This document shows, piece by piece, positions 11,680-23,656 of a stretch of DNA of 64,000 bases; positions within the stretch are counted from its first letter, which is position 1; every line of letters starts with the position of its first letter. Location: positions 30,511,382 to 30,575,381 of the forward strand of contig OX421507.1 in the NCBI GenBank assembly GCA_949126835.1, written 5' to 3'. Below the pieces are notes generated by a model that was not told where the DNA came from, ran no database searches, and was given only the letters and a program-made list of their open reading frames with translations. Position numbers and translations under genes: made by a program. Origin of the DNA: Anisus vortex. Lineage: Eukaryota > Mollusca > Gastropoda > Planorbidae.

Positions 11680-11925
11680 TCTCAGATAAACATAAAGACA
11701 AAAACACTTTCCTTATCCCTTATGTGAGAACAAATGCATATAAGTACTCTTTCTTCCCGAGTGGCATTCGGGAATGGAATGGGTTGCCTGAACAAACCAG
11801 AGAAACCAGTAGCTTAACATCATTTAAAACTTTAATAAAAATGCAAGACTAGACTCGGACCACGGAGGAGGGTATGACGCAATAATCTTCTTTATAGAAG
11901 GAGCGTCTGTAATGTATAAGATAAG
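11680..11925 (+). mobile_element. LINE-A 3' fragment with target duplication
   Basis: Plus-strand copy of the 3' end of the LINE at 54030-55510: frame remnants of the same C-terminus (TNAYKYSFFPSG region), the same 3' UTR and the same terminal GTAATGTATAAGATAAGATA. It is flanked by the 11-bp direct repeat ATAAGGACACA at 11669-11679 and 11926-11936, proving a 5'-truncated retrotransposition. Confidence 0.9.
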
Positions 11926-11936
11926 ATAAGGACACA

Positions 11937-12665
11937 ATAGCTATAGGGCGTTTGCAATCACGTGACAAAAAGCACGTGATTTTTGTTTACTTTGTGTAGT
12001 GGTGTACACAATGGCCGCTGTATCAATAAAGTTTCATATAGGCTCGAGCTTGTTTTTAAATGAAGTTTTGTGTTTTAAGTCTTATTAAGATTTAAGCTGT
12101 ATTAGGTCTATTATCATAGACATAGATCATAGACGATGTGAGCCTATTAGTGACTTGACTAAATATTCACCAACACTATCACTTGGAATCGTAGCTGCCC
12201 TACTTAAGCCTTTAAATTGGGCGTAAAATGTTGAAAATCGTTGGGAAAATACCATGTCAGGCTTTCTCTTGTACTAGGAAGATGATCTACTACTATTTAT
12301 CTCCTTATTTTTTAGTAGGATAGCCAATATTCATATGTGAATTTGGCATGATAAAGAACAACTTCGACATATTTGTTCCTCAAGTAAGTGGCTTCTATTT
12401 ACAAATGACGTCACTAAAAAACTTAAGCTCCGCCCATTGCAAACGCTCTATAAAGTATAAATTCATAAGTCCATTTAAAGTTTTAAACATTACAGTTCAA
12501 CACCAAATAAAAACAAGTCCTCTCACATCAAAATCCAATTTATTTAATCGTAATTAAACTTTTCCTGAACGGTAAATAGTCTAATTTATTATTTAGATTT
12601 TTATTAAAAATTTAATCGAAATGTGAATTAATGATTTATTTGTTGATTTTATTCTTTTATTTTTG
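11937..12665. other. Unassigned DNA, includes an inverted CACGTGA word
   Basis: No exon was recognised. It opens with CACGTGACAAAAAGCACGTG (two E-box words) followed by TTTGTTTACTTTG and ATGGCCGCTG, which looks promoter- or LTR-like, but nothing downstream supports a gene. It lies 3' of the minus-strand gag ORF, where a 3' LTR would be expected; no matching 5' LTR was identified. Confidence 0.35.
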
Positions 12666-14682
12666 TTAATGGGTGTCAGTGATTGAAATAGAACATAATT
12701 TCTGAATTTCTTTTATATCTAGTCTATTCCTAATCCATTCTTCAAAAATGTGTACTGAATTGTCTGGTTTAACATTGGTTGCATTACCTATGATAAGTGG
12801 AGCGGTGCATTTGGGCATTACGACAGCTTTTACTTTCCCTGCGATCCAAGGGGTGTCAATTAAAATATTTGCACATTTGCATGTAATGGAACTCCCATCA
12901 CCTAGTGTAATTACTTCTATGTCATCAATATATTGATCAGACTCAACTAGATTAGCTTGTACTATTAAGCACGAGCACCCAGTGGCTCTCAATGTCATGG
13001 TCTGAATATGATTAACATAAGAAGGGAACAAGTATAACTGTTTACCTGCTTCATGTATGTTAGTAAAGTATTTTTCAGTATTAGATTTTGGTGCTACAGT
13101 TGAAAAATTGTTACTTTGAGAAAAGTTACTGTCAAACAATTGTTTAGGTTCAGTTTGTTGGCCCTGAAACGGTGATGAACAATCATAAGATATGTGCCCA
13201 TAACCCTGACAATTATAACATCTTATTGATGTAGGATTATCATTGACCCTATTGCTATTGCCTCTAGACTGATTGTAAGAATCTCTACTATTATCGCCAC
13301 TATAATAGCCTCTGTTGTTGTTACCTCTAGTTTGTTTAAAGTAACCTCTATTATTATTATAGTAACCTCTATTATTGTTGTTACCTCTATTGAAAAATCT
13401 ACCATTATTTTGGTTATTAGAATTAGTGTTTCTTGTGGGTGACAAACTATGTCTTCTGAAAGGATAGTTAGTGTTCCTAGCATTACTCCTATTTTGGTTT
13501 CTTGGTCTGTTGTCCTGATTTTGATATGCATTGAAAACATTCAAGTTGTTTTCAAAAGCATTCAAATTATTTGTATCTTCATTTTTACTAAGTGCCACAC
13601 CAGGATGACTGTCCTTGTAATTATTTAAGGCTATTTTCAATTCCTCTACATTTCTAATGTTTCTTTCTTTAAGATATGTAAATAGTTCTGGAGTGGCCAT
13701 TGTGAGAATTTTATCAATAATTATCATGTCTAATATATGTCTGGGATTATTTATGTCCACTTTACTTAGTGTTAACCATTTTTCTAGGTATTGGCTTATG
13801 TCATTAATGAACCTATCAGTGTTGTCACTAGCTTCCAATCTAACCTTATGAAATTGTTTTCTATAATGATCAGGTGTAAAATTATAAAAATTGAACATTG
13901 CTGCTTTTATTTGATCATATGTTCTACCAATTCCTTCACCTACTGCTTTTAGCCCCTTTTCTTTAACTGCTCCTAATAATTTAGCAGCCCATTTATCTTT
14001 TGGTAAGTTATTAGCTATACAATTTTCCTCAAAAATAGATAAGAAACTATCTAAATTATTTTCATTTCCATCAAAGGGCTGTACGTTAAATTTGTCATTA
14101 ACTTTATGAGTGTAAGATTTTGTGACCTTCATTTTTCCTAACTCTAATTCAGTTTCATACCTTTTATGTTCTAATTCTGTGTGCTGAGCTATTTTCAATT
14201 TTTCAATTTCTCTATCTTCTATGTGCTGAGCTATTTTCAATTTTTCAATTTCTCTATCTTCTGTGTGCTGAGCTATTTTTAGTTTTTCAAATTCTCTATC
14301 TTCAGCTATTTTTAGTTTCTCAATTTCTTGAGCTCTTGAGTCAATTTCTGTTTGTTGAGCTATTTTTAGTTTTTCAAATTCTCTATCTTCAGCTATTTTT
14401 AGTTTCTCAATTTCTTGAGCTCTTGAGTCAATTTCTGTTTGTTGAGCTATTTTTAGTTTTTCAAATTCTCTATCTTCAGCTATTTTTAGTCTTTCAAATT
14501 CTCTATCTTCAGCTCTTTTATCTCTTTCCTTATTTTCTATCTCTTTTTGTTCTTGTTTTTGTGCTAAAGTCCAAGCCTGAACTTTTTCTTCGATAAATTT
14601 CATCATGTCTTTTTTTTCTATTTCATATTCCATAGCTAATTCTTTAGCCCTGGCATACATTTGTGCATTAGTTTCAAACGAA

Positions 14683-14687
<5 letters not shown>
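12666..14687 (-). CDS. LTR-retrotransposon Gag-like ORF, 673 aa
   Basis: Intact ORF from ATG at 14687. Residues ~25-190 form a charged coiled coil built of repeated blocks (EDREFEKLKIAQ, then QTEIDSRAQEIEKLKIA). A Gag capsid-like helical region follows at ~200-370. Then comes an Asn/Arg/Gly/Tyr-rich linker, and one CCHC zinc knuckle (CYNCQGYGHISYDC) near residue 490 that would bind element RNA. After it LRATGCSCLIV resembles a retropepsin active site in which the catalytic Asp is Ala, with a matching PLIIGN segment near the end. No protease-active site, reverse transcriptase, RNase H or integrase follows. This is either a gag-only remnant or an immobilised Gag-derived gene. Metaviridae/Gypsy-like affiliation is likely but unproven. 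Confidence 0.8.

Positions 14688-14720
<33 letters not shown>
14687..14720. repeat. T34 run abutting the gag ATG
   Basis: Uninterrupted T run on the plus strand, an A run immediately 5' of the gag ATG on the coding strand. The run flows directly into the start codon, which is unusual for a 5' leader. Confidence 0.95.
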
Positions 14721-14722
<2 letters not shown>

Positions 14723-17281
14723 TTGCTTATTTGTCCAGTGTTATTATGTATTTGTTATTATACAATTTTTAAAGTATGTTTTATTTATTACACAAATTCA
14801 ATTTATTTGTACTGTGACCAACTTAATCATATACTGATATGATCAATAACACAGATTCTATATATTAGTTATACTAAAATGTGACCCAATGATAATCAAA
14901 GCTTGATGACTTACATGATTATTTGTTCACATTTATATTTTTATAGAGTTCGTCAAAGCTTGATGACTTATATGACTAGTCTCTTTCTTGACCTAATCAC
15001 ACTAAGTTCCTACGGTAGGACAATAAATGTGCAATGACAAAATAATTTATTTACTCACCATAAATTACTTGAGTCAACTTCTGGACCACCCCAAAATTTA
15101 CTGTGTTACAAAGCTTATTTTATGACTATTTATACAATGTACTGAATCTGTATGTGCGCAATATTATGTTACCTCACAAGTATGTTATTGCATCTTTTAA
15201 AAGAATTCAAAACTTAATTATATTATTTACAGTACTCCAAAGTTATTTGCATAATAAATTATTTGCTACTTTACAAATAATGCATATGAACACAAAAAAC
15301 GAAATAATTGCTGCTTTAAATAGACAATACCAAGAGAAATTCAACAATAGAATTACAATATATAAACATTGACCAAACAATATGATGTTTTAATAACAAT
15401 ACAACAATTATTTACGATCACAAACAAGACTTACACAGCTAACGACTATATTTGTAAATAAAACAAATATCCCTATAGAATCATCTACATTAAAACCTCG
15501 AAAAGAAACAGAATTAGAGTAAAGACAGAAGTAAAAGTATTGAGGTCTTAACATAGACTACCTCCAACCTCCCACACATATATTGTATACATATAACATG
15601 AAATTATTATATTTAACAAAGTAATTACTGATAAAGAAAGGCAGTAATTACACATAAGAAAGAGGATATAGTAACGATCAGTGTCAGTTTCTTCAATGAC
15701 TTGATGTAACGATAGTAACGATCAGTGTCAGTTTCTTCAATGCCTTGATGTAATTTTAACACAATATTCCGACTATGACGAGTCTGAAAGTTTTACATAT
15801 CCATGTATGACTAGCATACGGTAGGCACACTATGACAATTGTGTGATCTGTCTTCACTTCACGTGAAATCTGCCATCTCCGATGGGAACTGGATATTTAA
15901 AATAGGTACTGTGTATATCACAAGAGCTTTACATCTGACTTCCGGCTAATCTGTTTACTGACATTCACTGTCACGTCGGGATGTATATGTATAATAAAAC
16001 AATTAGTCAAAGTTGAAGTTGAACTGCAGTTATGTTGAAACAAGGAGACTTCCAATCACAACAGTGCGCCGCCATTTTGAATTTGTTAGTGCGCCATCTT
16101 GCTCTGATATAAAAATAAATTCAGTCACTGGTAGAATAAAATGTCTTTTCCTGTCTTAAAATTTTCAGATGACAAATGATTATTATTTATGAATTGACTT
16201 TATAATTGTCATTGCTGTTTGCTGTATCATTTTAGTACTCGAGCTTACAAGAAGTTGAAGTATACACTTGTAATAAAATATTCAGGGTCGACAAATTTTT
16301 CATGCCCTGGGCCTCCACTGCATAGGACGTATTGTACGACGAACGAAAATTTTGATTTTTAGTACTTGCCAACGTTTTTTCTTTATGGTAGTTTCCGCTT
16401 GCCACCAGTTGTAAGTTGCTATTTAGTGACTGTTAGACACTTTCATTAACAATCTCTTCGAGGCTTTGACAAAGTTAATAACACTCTCCAGGAACAGTAA
16501 AATGTATAGATATAAATTTATTCACACACATATAATTTTATGTCCTCACAATTCATATGAATATCCATGCACAATGATATCTGTATATATATTCACTCAA
16601 TAGCAGTGCAATACACATAGCATAATTTACAGAATAGATTCACAGAGATCTCTCCTATTATCTCCATTACAAAATCTCCACATAAAAATACAGCTCCTCT
16701 CTCCACAAAAACTGAATGCCCACTACTCTACCAATGTCAAGTCTCGTAACCTTTCCTCCGATCTTTTCTAACCTAACACGTGAATTAACACAACTGCGCA
16801 ATTATTATAGTCTCCCTCAGCTTTTGCTATACAAGGTCAAGGTCTACTCTTCTTTTCATTGGTTATCTCTCTTTGACCATAGACTATTTATTATTTTCTT
16901 TTTGAATCACTGACAATGGGCCGTATGCTTAACACCCTTGCCCCATTTACAATTCAATCTTTTATGACAACAGTTAACCATTTTCATTGTTCTCTCCCTT
17001 ATATTATTTTAAATTTTTAAGGTAGACAACTAATCTTTTGATAAAAAGTTAAATCACATTTCTTTTATTAATTTTAAATTTCTTTAGCTTCATATTTAAA
17101 TCTAAACGTGTATATAATTTATGACATTTGTTTTCTTTTATAAAATAAATTCTTTTAATTAATTATTTTATAATATAGAAAAAACATTGCCAAATGACCT
17201 AATGTCGATACATTTTCTGACAATTTTTCTATTCAAGATTAATAAACCTAAAACTAAAGAATTAGATTATGTACAACTTTA
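14721..17281. other. Region upstream of gag, probable element leader
   Basis: No confident gene. On the minus strand at 15110-15060 the sequence TTTTGGGGTGGTCCAGAAGT just inside a TGTAACACAG end looks like an LTR boundary and primer-binding area. A second LTR was not located. A CT-rich segment at 16630-16960 might be LTR or unrelated. Confidence 0.35.
15671..15754. repeat. 44-bp tandem duplication
   Basis: Two near-identical copies of GTAACGATCAGTGTCAGTTT plus CTTCAATG(A/C)CTTGATGTAA, differing at one base. Confidence 0.9.
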
Positions 17282-17398
17282 CTTACTTACTTACTGCCCG
17301 TAACGCCGTTGGCGCATACGACAGCAGCAAAGTCTTTCCATCTTTTTCTGTCACGTGCGACAATTCCGATCGTACCCCAGTAGTGACCACATTCTTTT
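17282..17398 (-). pseudogene. LINE-C ORF2 C-terminal end (3' part)
   Basis: The minus strand reads KECGHYWG, then ARDRKRWKDFAA to a stop after TGSK, followed by a (TAAG)n tail at the left edge. This is the end of a LINE ORF2. Its upstream half lies at 19376-19610; the two are separated by the LINE at 17399-19375. Confidence 0.7.
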
Positions 17399-19375
17399 AA
17401 TAATAATTGGTCATTTATATAGCGCCTCGCTCCATGCTAATGCAAGCATGCTCAGCGCGCTCACAAAAACGAAACGACAATAACACTCTAAAATAGTTTT
17501 AAACAAGGTTTCGACCGATGGAGGCACGAAACGACAATAACATTTTAAAATAGTTTTAAACAAGTATTTTGCTGATGGATGTGTACTTCATCAACTTAGT
17601 TGAAAAGAAAAGTCTTCAAATTCTTCTTGAATGCTTTTCTTGACAACGAGTTTTTCAGTGTCTCAGGTAAGCCATTCCACAGTGTAGGCGCCACAGATTC
17701 AAACGAGCGTACACCAAGAGTCTTTTTTCTGTGACCTTCCAAACCTGGAATTTCCAGGAGAGATTGTGTTGAAGATCGCAGCATCCTTAACGGGACATGC
17801 TTCGGTATAAGCTCTTTGAGATATGCAGGTGCTGAGCCTTCCACGCATCCATAGGTATGGGACATAATCTTATGATCGATGCGCTTCGTCACAGGGAGCC
17901 AGTGGAGCTCTTTGAGAATTGAAGTGATAATGTCATGCTTCTTTACTTGTGACACAATGCGTGCTGCAGTATTTTGAACTTTCTGAAGTCTATCCATTTG
18001 TTTATGGGGTAAACCCCAAAGGCAACTGTTACAATAGTCTAGTCTTGACTGTATTGTTGCAACAGCAAAAGCATTGGCTGTTTTTTATTAATTAGGGGTT
18101 GCAGCTGACCCAGGGCACGAAGATGGAAGGAGCAGGCCCTAACCACAGTACTGATGTGTGGACCCATTGTTAATTTACTGTCAATGATAAAGCCCAGGTC
18201 TCTGACAGTGTTAGACAAAAAGATATGAGAGGCCCCTACTTTAATAGATGGAATATCGACTTTTCTAAGATTGAAGTTTGAACCGCACAGAATTGCCTCA
18301 GTCTTGTCGTCATTTAGTTTGAGTTTGTTGGCAGTCATCCTCGCTTTCACCGCTAGACAGCAGTCTTCCACTGCATTAACAGTGGCAGCACAAGCATTAT
18401 GATCAGGATGGAAGCTTATGTACAGCTGGGTATCATCCGCATATAGTTTGCGAGATAATCCTTGGCTATCAATTATTCTGCCAAGCTGGCTAGTGTAAAC
18501 AGCAAAAAGGATAGGCCCTAAAACTGATCCTTGAGGTACGCCACAGATGAGAGAAGTGGCTTTTGATAAGGTCTGATTGATAGAAACTCTCTGAGACCTG
18601 TCTGCCAAGTAGGAAGTAAACCAATGAAGTGCAGTATCAGTGATGCCCATCTCGTATTGAAGTCTTGATAAAAGTAAGTCATGGTTGATAACATCAAAGG
18701 CAGCACTGAGGTCCAACAGAACTAAGATAGTCAAATCACCACGGTCAGCACTACATAGAACATCATTCATAACACGCAATATTGCCGTCTCACAACTATG
18801 CCCAGGACGATAGGCAGATTTAAATTTATCAATCAGGCCATGTGTGGTTAAATGTTGTAAAAGCTGCTGAGAGACAACCCTCTCAAGAAGCTTCGATACA
18901 TAGGGAAGGTTAGATACTGGGCGAAAACTCTTGCAGTCACTAGGATCGAGCCCCTTTTTCTTTAATTATATAAACTTTAATGACAGCAGTCTTAAACATT
19001 TGTGGGACTGTGGCTTACTCCAGGCTACCATTTATGATCCGTACTAAAACTGGAAGCAGAATTTCAAGGCAGTCCAACACAATCTTCGTTGGAATGGGGT
19101 CAACTATTGAGGATGTAGGTTTAGATGCAGAAATAAGACGCCTCAACTGCTCTTCGGAAACTGGGAGGAAATTTGTCAAAGAAATTCCAGAAAATGACTT
19201 CTCCACAGTGGGTGGAGTAGTATGATTATCAAAGCTGTTTCTAATCGTCTCGACTTTTTCATTAAAAAATTCATTAAGAGCCTCCGCAGCCTGCTCGCTG
19301 CTCATGTCAGGCAAAATTGGACTTAATTCATTTTTTCCAAGAAGATTCTGCACTAGGGAAAACAATGTTTTGTTT
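17399..19375 (-). mobile_element. LINE-B (CR1/L2-like), 5'-truncated, decayed
   Basis: Minus-strand reverse transcriptase in three pieces. At 19365-19015 are fingers-type motifs (EEQLRRLISA). At 18779-18039 the palm has LLDLSAAFDVINH, GVPQGSVLGPILFAVYT and the catalytic YADDTQLY. At 17997-17596 is the C-terminal domain (LQKVQNTAARIV, LHWLPVTKRIDHKI). No endonuclease or ORF1 is present, so the copy is 5' truncated. Frameshifts separate the pieces. The 3' end has an (ATT)n-type tail next to 17400. The LDLSAAFD and GVPQGSVLGP motifs place it in the CR1/L2/Jockey group. Confidence 0.85.
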
Positions 19376-19610
19376 TAAATCCTGCTCTACTGTTCTGCGC
19401 CAGGTTACTTTTGGTCGACCTCTCTTTCTTTGTCCTCCTGGAGTCCAGTGTAGGGCTGTCTTGCAGATGTTCCCTCCCTATCTATCATCACATGGCCAAT
19501 CCATCGCCAACGCTTTTTCATTATGATAGTGCCTATGTCTTCGTGGTTGCATCGGGACATTAATTCTTTGTTGGATATTTTCTTTGGCCAAAAAATGTCT
19601 TGTGGTGATG
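19376..19610 (-). pseudogene. LINE-C ORF2 C-terminal end (5' part)
   Basis: The minus strand reads DIFWPKKISNKELMSRC, then KKRWRWIGHVM and KERGRPKVTWRRTVEQD. The R-W-R-W-I-G-H and R-G-R-P-K-x-T-W-R-R motifs typify the distal end of RTE-like and related LINE ORF2 proteins. The frame stops at EQD and resumes with KECGHYWG at 17398. The left LINE insertion therefore split this older LINE. Confidence 0.75.
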
Positions 19611-21266
19611 TTATCTGGGCAGATATCTCTCTATCAACTTTATCTGGACAGACATCTCTCTATCAACTTTATCTGGGCAGACATCTCTCTATCAACTTTA
19701 TCTGGGCAGACATCTCTCAATCAACTTTATCTGGGCAGACATCTCTCTATCAACTTTATCTGGGCAGACATCTCTCTATAAACTTTATCTGGGCAGACAT
19801 CTCTCAATCAACTTTATCTGGACAGACATCTCTCTATCAACTTTATCTGGACAGACATATCTCTATCAACTTTATCTGGACAGACATCTCTCAATCAACT
19901 TTATCTGGGCAGACATCTCTATATCAACTTTATCTGGGCAGACATCTCTCTATCAACTTTATCTGGGCAGATATCTCTCTATCAACTTTATCTGGGCAGA
20001 CATCTCTCTATCAACTTTATCTGTATTGCCCTGTTTATCTTGTAGTCATGTTATCTGGGCAGACATCTCTCTATCCACTTTATCTGGGCAGACATCTCTC
20101 TATCAACTTTATCTGGACAGACATCTCTGTATCCACTTTATCTGGGCAGACATCTCTCTATTAACTTTATCTGGGCAGACATCTCTCTATCAACTTTATC
20201 TGGGCAGACATCTCTCTATCAACTTTATCTGGACAGACATCTCTCTATCAACTTTATCTGGGCAGACATCTCTCTATCAACTTTATCTGGGCAGACATCT
20301 CTCTATCAACTTTATCTGGACAGACATCTCTCTATCAACTTTATCTAGGCAGACATCTCTCTATCAACTTTATCTAGGCAGACATCTCTCTATCAACTTT
20401 ATCTGGGCAGACATCTCTCTATCAACTTTATCTGGGCAGACATCTCTCTATCAACTTTATCTGGGCAGACATCTCACTATCAACTTTATCTAGGCAGACA
20501 TCTCTCTATCAACTTTATCTGGGCAGACATCTCACTATCAACTTTATCTAGGCAGACATCTCTCTATCAACTTTATCTGGGCAGACATCTCTCTATCAAC
20601 TTTATCTGGGCAGACATCTCTCTATCAACTTTATCTGGGCAGACATCTCACTATCAACTTTATCTAGGCAGACATCTCTCTATCAACTTTATCTGGGCAG
20701 ACATCTCTCTATCAACTTTATCTGGGCAGACATCTCTCTATCAACTTTATCTGGGCAGACATCTCACTATCAACTTTATCTAGGCAGACATCTCTCTATC
20801 AACTTTATCTAGGCAGACATCTCACTATCAACTTTATCTAGGCAGACATCTCTCTATCAACTTTATCTAGGCAGACATCTCTCTATCAACTTTATCTGGG
20901 CAGACTTCTCTCTATCAACTTTATCTGGACAGACATCTCTCTATCAACTTTATCTGGGCAGACATCTCTCTATCAACTTTATCTGGGCAGACATCTCTCT
21001 ATCAACTTTATCTGGGAAGACATCTCTCTATCCACTTTATCTGGGCAGACATCTCTCTATCAACTTTATCTGGGCAGACATCTCTCTATCAACTTTATCT
21101 GGACAGACATCTCTCTATCAACTTTATCTGGGATGACATCTCTCTATCAACTTTATCTGGACAGACATCTCTCTATCAACTTTATCTGGGCAGACATCTC
21201 TCTATCAACTTTATCTGGGCAGACATCTCTCTATCAACTTTATCTATGTAGCCATGTCTGTCTTGT
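19611..21266. repeat. 29-bp satellite array, ~56 copies
   Basis: The unit is TCTGGGCAGACATCTCTCTA plus TCAACTTTA, with GG/GA and AG/GG variants. One interruption at about 20021-20053 (TTGCCCTGTTTATCTTGTAG) is a rare higher-order variant, repeated in similar form at 21241-21274. Long plus-strand frames here (e.g. 19523, 20026) are repeat artefacts. Confidence 0.95.
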
Positions 21267-21825
21267 AGTCATGTCAGGGCCGGATTTCCCTATAGGCTAT
21301 CAAGGCTTCAGCCTAGGGCCTCAAGATCAAGTGTGGCCTCAAGATCAAGAGGGGCCACAAGATCAAGAAGGGGCCTATATTCAAATTGTTTGCACAATTT
21401 TAATTTACACTATTCTAAAAACAGTGAACACTAAAACACTGGACTGAAAATACGGAGAAATAAAATTCAATAAAGTTCTGAAAGTTCTGAAATCATATTT
21501 GAAACCTCATTTGAAGGGGCCTAAATATTTTTCAGACACTAGGTGGGAGGCACACTAAAAAGCTACATAAGCTATTTTAGACAATTACAATGATATCATC
21601 CATGCACTCAATTATTTACATTCAGATAATAATACAAAGGTAGGCTATAAATAGATTGCGGCCAACAATCTTTTAGATAAAATGGAAGAATTTGAATTCG
21701 TGTTTATGCTCCATTTTCGGAATCGAATAAATTTTTCAAGAGTAAATAAAATTCTTCAATGCCCTAATATTTTACTTTGTATTTGTGCAGATTGATACAG
21801 GTCACTTTTGGATATTTTATGTGAA

Positions 21826-22413
21826 ATTGACAAGTTTTAATAAGGTGTGACCTTTTAAAATGGAAAAGATCATGAACTTCCGTTGATATTTCCCGCCATT
21901 TTCGTAAACAAATACCATGCTTTTGGTGGTGTTTGACAATTGATTTCAACCTCGACGGCCAGTTCTGGTCAACGGCTACAATATTAGTTATGAGGAATCC
22001 GTTTTTAACATCAAAAGTGAGTAGGCGATAATTAATACTCAAAGTGTTGGTCGCCTTAGGCTAAATGTAGCTTTTGTTTATAAAATAAATTAGTCAAGAG
22101 TTGCGTCCCTGGTAATTAAAAAACACAATGCGGAGATTCATAAAAAAACAACAACACAAAAATTCTTTTGCATCAAGCAATAAGTTTGGGATTATAAACA
22201 GACTAGGGGATTCTTCAAATCTGACATTCACAAGCCATCGTTTTCTTTTTGTCGCCATCTTTTGGAAATGAAATAAAAATTTAATTATCTACATATTTTG
22301 GAACAACCAGTAATGTAGCACACAGACATGTTTCGAAGTAAATGATCGAATAAGACCGGAAATGTCTTTTTTGTCGACCTTTTATGCATGCATATTTGTT
22401 AAGACTTGTCAAT
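21826..22413. mobile_element. MITE family A, copy 2 (nested)
   Basis: 588 bp, with the same termini and interior as 1639-2197. It sits inside the hAT transposase coding region: coding continues on the right with REDFDALEQ. It is therefore younger than the hAT copy. Confidence 0.85.
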
Positions 22414-23127
22414 TAGAGAAGATTTTGATGCACTTGAGCAACAATAAAAAAAACACATTGCCAAATACTGAATATAGAACTGTCAGAAGGATAATAAGAA
22501 GTAAAAGGCAAGGGAATTACGAAAATTCATCTGACCCTGGTGATGCCTTACGAACTCTCTTCAATGGATAAATTTAGGATCAAATCATTTATTCCTATAT
22601 TAGATGCATTCGAATCAAATTTAGGAAGAAGAGCTTCTGTTTATGATGATGTAGTGAAAATATTTTCCTTTCTTGCCGATCTTACATTATCAAAGGTAGA
22701 ACTTCAAAGAGGTAGTGAGCTGTTAATGCAAGATTACCCAGAAGATTTCAACCAAAATCTTATTGAAGAACTATTTCATTTCCACACATATGTGACACAA
22801 ACGCATAAGCCTTTACAAAATTCCACATCGTCGCACAGACTTGTATCAAACAATATTCAAAGAACATATTCAAGTGGCCTTCCCCAATGTGAAATCAATC
22901 TTAAGGCTGTTTCTCAGTTTAATAGTCACTAATTGTACAGGAGAAAGGTAGGCTAATTTTCAAGACTTAAAAATACCAAAAATCAATTAAGAAGCACAAT
23001 GCCCCTGACGAGGTTGTCTGTATTGAGTATTTTGTGCATCGAAAATGAGACCTTCAGAAAAAATAGATTTTGATGAACTTATAGAAGAATTCTGTGTGAA
23101 AAAGTTTAGAAAGAAATTCTTCTAATC
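22414..23127 (+). pseudogene. hAT transposase C-terminal remnant
   Basis: Frames read REDFDALEQ, then FRIKSFIPILDAFESNLGRR, SVYDDVVKIFSFLADLTLS and YPEDFNQNLIEELFHF. Later pieces in shifted frames are GERSFSRL-like sequence, NTKNQLRSTM, RLSVLSILCIENETF and FDELIEEFCVKKF before TAA at about 23123. This order is characteristic of ZMYM1-type (DUF4371 plus hAT C-terminal dimerisation) transposases. At least two frameshifts and stops near 22930 make it inactive. The catalytic N-terminal half is absent. Confidence 0.8.
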
Positions 23128-23656
23128 TAGACCATGCTATTTCGTTTTAAATGTATACTTGGATTGAATCAATTCTTAAATAAAATAACTATTGACATAA
23201 AATTGAATATGATATACAATTTGATATTTTCTTTTTTGTGATCTGGATTTTGTTTGAATAAAGTTCCATTTTTGGTTTAATTTAAGACTTCAAATTCATA
23301 ATTCATACTTAAACTTTAAATGCGAATTATTATGAAAAAAATTATCTGAATTGAATTTGGTTTAATCTTCAATGTATTGAATAAGCTTATATTTAATTTA
23401 ATTTGAAAGAAAATATAATTTTTATTGCGTATTTAAATTTTGTAGTCAAAGATTGTCATGATTTTGTTTTTTTGTAAATGTTCTGTGTTATGTTTGATTA
23501 GTTATTGCTACAAGTACTATATATGGTGCTGTTAATAAATGATGTATTTTATTCTCTCTGATGTAATTTACAAAACTTAAACATCAGAGGTGAAAGGGCC
23601 TCATAAGTGGAATAGCCTAGGGCCTTTTTTCATCTAAATCCGTCCCTGAGTCGTGT

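Larger units (their letters stand above)
21275..23648 (+). mobile_element. hAT transposon (ZMYM1-type) inserted in the satellite
   Basis: The left end CAGGGCCGGATTT matches the inverted right end (CAGGGACGGATTT on the minus strand). It is flanked by 8-bp target duplications AGTCATGT (21267-21274) and AGTCGTGT (23649-23656), as expected for hAT. The interior is deleted: only the distal transposase remains, and it is itself split by a MITE at 21826-22413. Confidence 0.9.

Noticed and set aside
11029..11707. Three overlapping 169-209-codon minus-strand ORFs
   Set aside because: All are translations of the 38-bp minisatellite; the protein repeats every 38 residues and all three frames are open.
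12666..17281. Complete LTR retrotransposon
   Set aside because: No LTR pair or pol could be identified; only the Gag ORF is supported.
19523..21447. Several 65-213-codon plus-strand ORFs
   Set aside because: Translations of the 29-bp satellite (29-residue periodicity); no start context and no continuation outside the array.
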